A stretch of DNA of 16,125 nt, taken from contig JANXRU010000120.1 of the NCBI GenBank assembly GCA_025356715.1, forward strand, positions 1 through 16,125, read 5' to 3'. A program made the position numbers and the translations under genes. This DNA is from Bacteroidota bacterium. Lineage in GTDB: Bacteria > Bacteroidota > Bacteroidia > B-17B0 > B-17BO. The stretch's first letter is position 1, and the number at the start of each line of letters is the position of its first letter. The notes beneath the pieces were generated by a model. The model searched no databases and was not told where the DNA came from. It saw only the letters and a list, made by a program, of their open reading frames with translations. Positions 8,219 to 14,785 of this stretch are shown here, in pieces.

Positions 8219-9403
8219 ATGATAAAAACTTTAAAAATAAAATTAGACCATCGAGTTATAGGCCTAGACCTAATGAGGTCATTGGCTATTTTATTAGTTG
8301 TATTTGGACATTATGCGAATTTTTTTTACAACCATTTAAGCCCAGTTATTCCTTTTACTAATTTATCATTAAAGCGATTTTTATATTTATTTATAACAGG
8401 TTTAGATGGCGTTGATTTATTTTTCGTATTAAGTGGCTTTTTAATCGGACACTCTTTATTAATAGCCTTTGTAAAAAATGAACTAAATTTTAATTACCTT
8501 ATACATAATTTTTGGATTAAACGCTGGTTTAGAACTTTACCTAATTATATTTTCGTTTTAATTTCATGTATCATTCTATATTGTTTTATACCATTAAGCT
8601 CAGAAGCTGGTAATAATCCAGTATCGACATATAAGTACTTCATTTTTATTCAAAATTTTTTTAGTGGGGGATTATTGTTCTTTCCCGAGTCGTGGAGTTT
8701 ATCTATAGAAGAATGGTTTTATATTTCATTTCCAATAGTATTAACGCTATTTGCTATTGCATTTAAAAAATCAGAAAAAAGAAAATATGTATTATTAACT
8801 TGTATACTAATTTTTATTATTGGTGGTACATTAATAAGAAGTTTTGAGGTTACTAATATGGATTTAAATGCTATTAAAATGAGTTTGTGGAATGATAATT
8901 TTAGAACTGTAATTTTGATGAGATTAGATGCAATTATTTATGGTGTATTAATGGCATTTATTAAAATATATTTGCCCACTACATTTACTAAATACCGCTA
9001 CTTGTTTTTAATACTAGGTGTTGCTATACTTATAGTTGCCTTTAAATTATACTTTTATCCATCAGCTCAATTTAACTCCTTATTATTTAGTCACACTTAT
9101 TATTTTACATTAGTTGGCATAGGTATGTCTTTAACCCTTCCATTTTTTTATCATTTAAAAATCAATAGAATTTTTTGGATTAAATTTTTCACAACCATTA
9201 GTGTGTTATCCTATTCTATATATTTAGTAAACTATAGTATAGTTGAAAACACACTAAATTACTTAATTCCAAATGATGCCATTATTTTTGGAATGATAAA
9301 ATGCTTTTTAGCATTGGTTTTTACATTCACAATTAGTGCTTTGCTTTATAAGTACATCGAAACTCCATTTATGAATTATAGAAAGAAACTTTTAAATGAA
9401 TAA
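8219..9403 (+). CDS. acyltransferase 3 family membrane O-acyltransferase (OafA-like)
   Basis: Polytopic inner-membrane acyltransferase of 394 aa that should acetylate or otherwise acylate sugar hydroxyls of the surface glycan. It shows GLDLMRSLAI with Arg20, FGHY with His31 (the proposed catalytic His of the family), FFVLSGFLIG (68-77), the Arg-rich loop KRWFRTLP (101-108), WSLSIEEWFY (159-168) and about ten hydrophobic segments. There is no C-terminal SGNH domain; it ends soon after the last helix with KYIETPF. The ATG at 8219, one base after the ATP-grasp stop, is the likely start; a TTG at 8210 would add only three residues. The end overlaps the amidotransferase start by 8 bases. The acyl group and acceptor are not predictable. 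Confidence 0.92.
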   Translation: MIKTLKIKLDHRVIGLDLMRSLAILLVVFGHYANFFYNHLSPVIPFTNLSLKRFLYLFITGLDGVDLFFVLSGFLIGHSLLIAFVKNELNFNYLIHNFWIKRWFRTLPNYIFVLISCIILYCFIPLSSEAGNNPVSTYKYFIFIQNFFSGGLLFFPESWSLSIEEWFYISFPIVLTLFAIAFKKSEKRKYVLLTCILIFIIGGTLIRSFEVTNMDLNAIKMSLWNDNFRTVILMRLDAIIYGVLMAFIKIYLPTTFTKYRYLFLILGVAILIVAFKLYFYPSAQFNSLLFSHTYYFTLVGIGMSLTLPFFYHLKINRIFWIKFFTTISVLSYSIYLVNYSIVENTLNYLIPNDAIIFGMIKCFLALVFTFTISALLYKYIETPFMNYRKKLLNE

Positions 9404-10559
9404 TTCTGAAATAACAAATTGTAAGCGTTGTTTATACAACTCCAACATTCCTAAAATATCTTTCACCAAAGATGGTTTATGTAACTACTGTGTGCAGTTT
9501 GACGAAATGGATGCCCAATATAAAACTGATGCCGAAGGAAGAAAAGTAATTGATGCTTATGTAGCACAAATGAAATTAGATGGTAAAGGAAAAAAATATG
9601 ATGTGGTTATTGGATTGAGTGGTGGTTGTGATTCATCTTATATGTTGCACTTAGCAAAAAATATTTATGGGTTAAGAGTTTTAGCAGCGCATTTTGATAA
9701 TACGTTTAATTCTAAAATTGCCGTTGAAAATATTCAAACAATGACAAGCAAGTTGGATATTGATTTATACACACACGTAGTAGATAACAATGAGTACCAA
9801 GCTGTGATGAAATCTTTTTTTAAAGCATCTGTCCCAGAAATTGATGCGCCAACTGATTTGGGTTTTGCTACTATGTTGTATCAAGCTTGTTCTAAATATG
9901 GTGTAAAACATATTTGGGAAGGACATTCGTTTCGTACAGAAGGTATAACGCCTCCAGGTTGGGTATATATGGATGCTAAATACATTTCGAGTATACACAA
10001 ACAATTTGGAGAAGGTAAATCCATTAAAAGTTTACCCTTAATGTATTTACATAAATGGATTTATTGGATGGTTGTGAAAAAAATTAAAAAATTCAGACCT
10101 CTCTATTACCTCGAATATAATAAAGAAGCCACCAAACAGTTTTTAGAAAAAGAATACGATTGGCAATGGTATGGCGGACATCACATGGAAAATAGAACCG
10201 CTTATTTTGCAAATAACTATTTCTTACCAAAAAAATTTGGTATAGATTTAAGAATGTGCGAGTTTTCTGGCTTAGTTCGCTCTGGACAAAAAAATAAAGA
10301 AGAGGCCTTAAAAGAAATTGCTATACCAAAACCAATTGATAAAAGCATTGAAGATGAAATACGCACACGCTGTGGTTTTTCAGAAACAGAATGGGATAAC
10401 ATTTGGAACATGCCTAAAAAACATTATACCGATTACCCAACTTATAAAAAAACCTTTGAACGTTTGCGACCTCTGTTTTTTATGCTTTATAAAAAAGGAT
10501 ATGTTAACCGTAGCTTTTACGATAAATTTTGTGTGATGAAAGATCAAGCTAAAGCCTAA
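9396..10559 (+). CDS. N-acetyl sugar amidotransferase (WbpG/PseA family)
   Basis: Amidotransferase of 387 aa, about the usual length for WbpG, WbuX and PseA. These enzymes turn the N-acetyl group of a sugar into an acetamidino group, using ATP and ammonia. The N-terminus has a four-cysteine metal-binding motif (Cys9, Cys12, Cys29, Cys32). The ATP-pyrophosphatase loop is GLSGGCDSS (73-81), with DVVIG before it. Further family-like segments are EGHSFRTEG and GGHHMENR. Ammonia would come from the HisH/HisF-like pair at 37-1403. In most loci the three genes lie together; here they are about 8 kb apart. The acceptor could be a 2,3-diacetamido uronic acid, an N-acetyl fucosamine type sugar or a nonulosonic acid. 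No NeuB-like synthase is in the window to support the last. Confidence 0.9.
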   Translation: MNNSEITNCKRCLYNSNIPKISFTKDGLCNYCVQFDEMDAQYKTDAEGRKVIDAYVAQMKLDGKGKKYDVVIGLSGGCDSSYMLHLAKNIYGLRVLAAHFDNTFNSKIAVENIQTMTSKLDIDLYTHVVDNNEYQAVMKSFFKASVPEIDAPTDLGFATMLYQACSKYGVKHIWEGHSFRTEGITPPGWVYMDAKYISSIHKQFGEGKSIKSLPLMYLHKWIYWMVVKKIKKFRPLYYLEYNKEATKQFLEKEYDWQWYGGHHMENRTAYFANNYFLPKKFGIDLRMCEFSGLVRSGQKNKEEALKEIAIPKPIDKSIEDEIRTRCGFSETEWDNIWNMPKKHYTDYPTYKKTFERLRPLFFMLYKKGYVNRSFYDKFCVMKDQAKA

Positions 10560-10568
10560 TATTTTAAA

Positions 10569-11303
10569 ATGGAGAATAATCAAAAATTTATTTTTACTTA
10601 CGATAATTTATTGCAACATTATAAAGATGTTGTATCACAAGGCTATGAAGTAATTACTTGTTTAGATTACTATACTAAAAAATCTGAATTTAGTAATCAA
10701 AAAATAGTTGTAAACCGAGTAGATATTGATTTATCAGTAAAAAAAACAAAACGTTTGGTAGATATTTTTAATCAATTAAATATTAAAGGCACATTTTTTT
10801 TAAGATTACATGCTCCTGAGTATAATCCCTTTTCTTTTGAGAATTATAAAATCATTAAATACTTAATTGAGAGCGGACACGAATTAGGATATCACTCCGA
10901 AGTTGTTGATCAATCGGTAATTTGGAATGAAGATGCTTCTGATTGTTTAAAAAGAGATATTGAAGTTATTAATAAAATGTTTTGTGTTGATGTAAAAGGT
11001 ATTGCTTCACATGGAGGAATGACAGGTTTAAATAATTTGGATTTTTGGAAAGATAAAAAAGCAAAAGATTTTGGATTATTATATGAGGCTTATGATAAAG
11101 AGCCCGAATTTAATTTATTTCAAGAAGCATTTTATGTAAGCGATAGCGAATGGACACGCTGGAAATGTTATAATAAAGGGGTATTAGTAAAAGATGACAG
11201 GCGTAATTTTGCTGAACACGCAAAAGATGGACATAAATTATTGCATGTATTAATTCATCCTGACACGTATTTTGATGCTCATTTTTATGAAAATGAAAAA
11301 TAA
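10569..11303 (+). CDS. polysaccharide deacetylase-fold protein, cytoplasmic
   Basis: NodB-fold protein of 244 aa without signal peptide or membrane helix, so it probably works on a cytoplasmic precursor such as a nucleotide sugar or lipid-linked sugar. It belongs to the group with a (R)xDxD motif: Asp52 and Asp54 in RVDIDLS, TFFLRLH (75-81), and GHELGYHSE (103-111) with His109. His148 (ASHGG) and His230-Pro231 (LIHPDTYF) may complete the site. The usual HxxxH second metal histidine is not seen after His109; the sequence reads HSEVVD, so metal binding may differ from secreted chitin deacetylases. It abuts the aminotransferase that follows (no spacer). Possible jobs are removal of N-acetyl or another acyl group before re-acylation. 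Substrate unknown. Confidence 0.8.
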   Translation: MENNQKFIFTYDNLLQHYKDVVSQGYEVITCLDYYTKKSEFSNQKIVVNRVDIDLSVKKTKRLVDIFNQLNIKGTFFLRLHAPEYNPFSFENYKIIKYLIESGHELGYHSEVVDQSVIWNEDASDCLKRDIEVINKMFCVDVKGIASHGGMTGLNNLDFWKDKKAKDFGLLYEAYDKEPEFNLFQEAFYVSDSEWTRWKCYNKGVLVKDDRRNFAEHAKDGHKLLHVLIHPDTYFDAHFYENEK

Positions 11304-12356
11304 ATGATTCCGTATTTTAGATTAGCGAAGCCACAAACCGAATTAGATGCACTTAAAGAAGTCTATTCTTCAGGTCAATGGGCTAATGGCAATGCGATTA
11401 CAGATGTACAAGAAAAATTAAAAGTCTTATTTAATAAACCTTATGTTGTTTTAACATCAAATGGTTACTCGGCGTTGTTTTTAGCGATAAAGAGTTTAGG
11501 AATTAAAAATGAAAAAATTATATTACCAGCAATAGGGACTTGTTTTGCAATTTCAAATGCAATTATTGCAACAGGTAATACACCTATTTTTTGTGATGTA
11601 AATGTAGAAGATGGCAATTGCTCTAAAGAAAATGTAAAACATTTAGTAGAAACTCAATCTATTAAGCACATCATCACGCCTAATTATGCAGGTAATTTAT
11701 CATCTGTAAAGTATTTTAAAGATGTTCTTAAAATGATAGTAATTGAAGATGCCTGTCAATCTTTTTTCTCATCTGCATTTGCCAAAAACAGTATAGCTGA
11801 TGTACAAGTTTTTTCGTTTTATCCAACCAAAGGTATTAATGGCATAGATGGTGGAGCTATTGTAACAAATGATAAAGATGTGTATACTCATGCAAGTTCT
11901 TTAGTTTATTATAACGAACAAGAGTACTTTGAAACTACTGAACATTATAATTTTAGATTTTTAAATATCAATGCCTCTGTATTAAATAGTAATTTGGATA
12001 GAAGAGATGACATTGCTAAAAAATTAAATGGTATAGAAGTAAGTTATACAAACTCACTGAAGGAGAGCAAAGTAATTAAGTATTTAAAAAACAACGAAAG
12101 TAAAACTGCACATCGTTTTGTATTAAAGTTTGAAAACGATAGTATTAAAAAAAATACTATTAATTTTTTTGAAAAAAAAAATATTTCAATAACACCCTTT
12201 TATATTTGGAATTGTAAACAAGATGAAAGTTCGGAATTTAAAAATGCACTAAATTTAGTTTCAAACTGTTTTTGCATTCCGTTTTTTGAAGATTTACAAG
12301 AAGATGAAATTGCTTTAATCACCAATACTTTAAAAGATGTTATTGCGAAAAGCTAA
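11304..12356 (+). CDS. DegT/DnrJ/EryC1/StrS family aminotransferase, divergent
   Basis: Second PLP aminotransferase, 350 aa, a little shorter than typical. It has SSGQWANG (22-29), TSNGYSALFLAI (51-62), Asp149 in IEDAC and the Schiff-base lysine Lys176 in SFYPTKGINGIDGGA, so it appears active. The middle and C-terminal parts are poorly conserved relative to the copy at 3555, and regions such as PNYAGNLSS are unusual. It probably aminates a different keto-sugar or a different carbon. The gene directly follows the deacetylase-like gene and overlaps the GNAT gene by 20 bases, the longest overlap in the window. A run of ten A within it (12172-12181) is a possible slippage site. A non-sugar substrate cannot be excluded. 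Confidence 0.87.
   Translation: MIPYFRLAKPQTELDALKEVYSSGQWANGNAITDVQEKLKVLFNKPYVVLTSNGYSALFLAIKSLGIKNEKIILPAIGTCFAISNAIIATGNTPIFCDVNVEDGNCSKENVKHLVETQSIKHIITPNYAGNLSSVKYFKDVLKMIVIEDACQSFFSSAFAKNSIADVQVFSFYPTKGINGIDGGAIVTNDKDVYTHASSLVYYNEQEYFETTEHYNFRFLNINASVLNSNLDRRDDIAKKLNGIEVSYTNSLKESKVIKYLKNNESKTAHRFVLKFENDSIKKNTINFFEKKNISITPFYIWNCKQDESSEFKNALNLVSNCFCIPFFEDLQEDEIALITNTLKDVIAKS
12172..12181 (+). repeat. A10 homopolymer inside an aminotransferase gene
   Basis: Ten consecutive A within the frame, read as the codons for Glu-Lys-Lys-Asn. It is the longest single-base run I noticed in the window. A change of one base would truncate the aminotransferase about 60 residues before its end. In this AT-rich DNA such a run can arise by chance, so phase variation is only a possibility. 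Confidence 0.6.
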
Positions 12357-12771
12357 TACTAATGATTGCGAATGGATATATAATGCTTTAGAAGAGCTGC
12401 GTACTCCCGTTACTTATACTTTACAACAATTTCAAAACTATTATTCTGCTTGTTTAAATGACCCAAATTTTACATTTTATATTTACGGTGCTGAAAATGA
12501 AAATGTAGGCTTAGTATCTCTAAATAAATTTAATATGTCCCGTTATTTAGGTTATGGTTATGAAATGGAAGAATTTTTTGTTCACAAAGATTATCGAGGA
12601 AATGGTATCTCGTATAAAATGATAGAAGCGATAAAAGAATTAGTGAAAGAAGATAAAAGTATTCGTAAACTCATCATTAAATCAAATGGAGATGATAGTA
12701 AATACATTTATGCAAAAGCATTAAACGAAACGGATTTAGTTACGTTTCAAGTTTACTTAAATAAATTATAG
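12337..12771 (+). CDS. GNAT family N-acetyltransferase
   Basis: Small acetyltransferase of 144 aa, expected to move an acetyl group from acetyl-CoA to a primary amine, in this context probably the amine set by the preceding aminotransferase. The N-terminus LLRKANTNDCEWIYN is the usual opening of the fold. The acetyl-CoA loop is DYRGNGIS (85-92) after EEFFVHK, with Ser where most members have Gly or Ala. The C-terminal beta strand KLIIKSNGDDSKYIYAKAL shows the expected end, although the last part is short. The ATG at 12337 lies 20 bases inside the aminotransferase gene; a TTG at 12343 is the other candidate and would remove two residues. The stop TAG shares its G with the GTG start of the next gene. 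Confidence 0.82.
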   Translation: MLLRKANTNDCEWIYNALEELRTPVTYTLQQFQNYYSACLNDPNFTFYIYGAENENVGLVSLNKFNMSRYLGYGYEMEEFFVHKDYRGNGISYKMIEAIKELVKEDKSIRKLIIKSNGDDSKYIYAKALNETDLVTFQVYLNKL

Positions 12772-13475
12772 TGCAAAAAATAGTAACTATACATCAACCT
12801 GATTTTATGCCATGGCTTGGTTTGTTCAATAAAATAAACAAAGCAGACGAATGTATTATATTAAATCATGTCGCTAATAATCCAAAATCTGCTGAGTTTT
12901 GGTGTCGAAGAGTAAAGATGCTAATAGGCGGTAAAGAACATTGGATGTCGGTATCACTTAAAAAAGATGAGCATAATTTATTTATTCCAATAAATACGAT
13001 GGAATTAAACATGAATGACTTAGCTATTAAAAAATTCATACAATCAGTAGAACAAAATTATAAGAAAGCTCCTTTTTTTAAGGATGTATTTTACTTAATA
13101 GAAAAATATTTTGGACTTAACACGAATTTAATTTCTGAAATGAATACTTGGTTTATTAAAGAAGTGATGGACAAATTAGATATAAAAACATCTTTAATTT
13201 TCAGTTCCGACTTAAACCCACAATTTTCATCAAATGAATTACTCATTGATTTATTAAAAAAGTGTAATGCCACCACATACTTATGTGGAGCAGGAGCAGG
13301 AGGTTATCAAATAGATGAACTTTATACACAGCAAGGTATTGCCATTCAATATAATAGTTTTTCGCAACCAATATATAAACAATTTAATACTCCAGAATTT
13401 GTAAAAGGGTTAAGCATCATTGATGTATTAATGAATGTAGGTTTTAATGAAACAAAACAATTACTAATACAATAA
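12771..13475 (+). CDS. WbqC family protein
   Basis: Protein of 234 aa of the WbqC family, which takes its name from an O-antigen gene and occurs widely in surface-glycan loci. The signature is IHQPDFMPWLGLFNKI (7-22), followed by residues WCRRVK and the segment KEHWMSV. No signal peptide or membrane helix is seen, so it should be cytoplasmic. The biochemical reaction is not established as far as I know. Association with aminotransferases and acetyltransferases suggests acylation or aminoacylation of a sugar amine; this is inference. The start is a GTG at 12771 sharing one base with the upstream stop, chosen because MQKIVTIHQP matches the family start. The TAATG junction couples it to the glycosyltransferase-like gene. 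Confidence 0.86.
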   Translation: MQKIVTIHQPDFMPWLGLFNKINKADECIILNHVANNPKSAEFWCRRVKMLIGGKEHWMSVSLKKDEHNLFIPINTMELNMNDLAIKKFIQSVEQNYKKAPFFKDVFYLIEKYFGLNTNLISEMNTWFIKEVMDKLDIKTSLIFSSDLNPQFSSNELLIDLLKKCNATTYLCGAGAGGYQIDELYTQQGIAIQYNSFSQPIYKQFNTPEFVKGLSIIDVLMNVGFNETKQLLIQ

Positions 13476-14785
13476 TGAAAATTGCTTTATTTGGTAATAT
13501 GAATAACATGCTGTACCAAGTGGCACGTTATTTAAGAGACGATGGACACATTTGTAAATTATTTTTATTCGAAGAGTTTACCCATTTTTTACCGTCAACA
13601 GATACTTATAGAGATGAAAAAAATATAGATATAGTTCAATTAGATTGGAAAAAGGATAACATAAAGCAGTTTTCAAAAAAAGAAATAGTTAGAGTAATTG
13701 AAGGGTATGATTTTTATATCGGAACAGATATTGCACCAGCATATTTTTTTAAAGCTGGCTTTAAATTAGATATTTTTTGTCCACACGGAAGTGATTTATA
13801 TGAGTTCCCATTTCCTCCATTTATAAATAAAATACCTCAATTATGGGAGCTAACTAATTATTTTTTCGGTAAACTACAATATAACGGAATAAAAGAAACA
13901 ATTTGTATTTCATTGGATCCATCTGAAGACGTTTTTGAAATACCTTTAAAAAAAATTAAAGAAAAACTTTTTGAAAGAATACCCGCTATGCCATTTTTAT
14001 ACAAAAATCAGTATACTCTTGGATATGAAAATTTATCAGCGAGAATTAATGAATTTAAAGAGTTAAGAAATAAATACGATCTAATTATTTGGCAACATAT
14101 ATCACAAGATTGGAGCGATAGAGGGTTTTATAAAATAAATAAAGGAAATAATATTTTAATAAAAGGATTTAGTGATTATTTAAGAAAATCAATTCATAAA
14201 GAAAAGGCTATTTTAGTGTTGCTAGAATATGGTTGTGATGTAGAAAAATCAAAAGATTATATTAAAACATTAGGAATTGAAAATTATGTATTATGGATGC
14301 CTAAAATGTTGCGTAAAGACATTATGGCAGCATTAACTCAAGTTGATTTTGGAGTCGGGGAGTTAGGTTACAGGAGGTGGTTTTCTTATAGCTCTATTTT
14401 TGAATATATGCAGGCTGGTTTGTCTACTATACACCACAGGGATGATGATTTTTATAAATCCAAGGGATTTGATTTATATCCCATGCTGGATGCTGATAAT
14501 TCTGAAATTATAACGCAAACTTTTCTTGATTTTGAAATTAACAAAGAAAAGTATAAAAAAATAGGTGCTGAAGCACGCCAATGGACGGAAAATTACTTTG
14601 AAAAAAGTATGATTAATTTTTTTAATCAAATTGAGAGAAAATCAAAGTCAAATTTGATTAATAATCATTTAATTAAAAAATTACTCATGAAATTAGATGT
14701 TGTGTATATTAAATTTTCTATTTTGAATGGGTACTATCAAGTCAAACATTTTATAAAAAGTAAATTAATTCACAGTGCTATTTAA
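13475..14785 (+). CDS. glycosyltransferase-like protein (GT-B fold, GT4-like)
   Basis: Protein of 436 aa that looks like a retaining GT-B glycosyltransferase, though divergent. The N-terminal Rossmann opening is MKIALFGNMNNMLYQVARYL, with PHGSDLYEF (103-111) recalling the GT4 acceptor domain. The C-terminal domain has LGIENYVLWMPKMLRKDIMAAL (starting at 266), which matches the usual segment before the donor site, and SIFEYMQAGL (307-316), where Glu310 would correspond to the second Glu of the EX7E motif. ARQWTENYF near 370-378 also fits. Charged, lysine-rich residues fill the last 50 positions, which could aid membrane binding. It is the only glycosyltransferase candidate in the window. Donor, acceptor and linkage are unknown. 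The start shares one base with the WbqC stop. Confidence 0.72.
   Translation: MKIALFGNMNNMLYQVARYLRDDGHICKLFLFEEFTHFLPSTDTYRDEKNIDIVQLDWKKDNIKQFSKKEIVRVIEGYDFYIGTDIAPAYFFKAGFKLDIFCPHGSDLYEFPFPPFINKIPQLWELTNYFFGKLQYNGIKETICISLDPSEDVFEIPLKKIKEKLFERIPAMPFLYKNQYTLGYENLSARINEFKELRNKYDLIIWQHISQDWSDRGFYKINKGNNILIKGFSDYLRKSIHKEKAILVLLEYGCDVEKSKDYIKTLGIENYVLWMPKMLRKDIMAALTQVDFGVGELGYRRWFSYSSIFEYMQAGLSTIHHRDDDFYKSKGFDLYPMLDADNSEIITQTFLDFEINKEKYKKIGAEARQWTENYFEKSMINFFNQIERKSKSNLINNHLIKKLLMKLDVVYIKFSILNGYYQVKHFIKSKLIHSAI

Noticed and set aside
9396..10559. Pseudaminic or legionaminic acid pathway assignment
   Set aside because: The amidotransferase family also acts on other sugars, and no NeuB-type synthase, CMP-transferase or PseG-like hydrolase lies in the window.
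9765..10583. Several short open frames on both strands within the amidotransferase
   Set aside because: They overlap a strongly conserved coding region in other frames and look like chance openings in AT-rich DNA.
13091..13276. Reverse-strand open frame within the WbqC-family gene
   Set aside because: Short, without motif, and fully inside a recognised gene.
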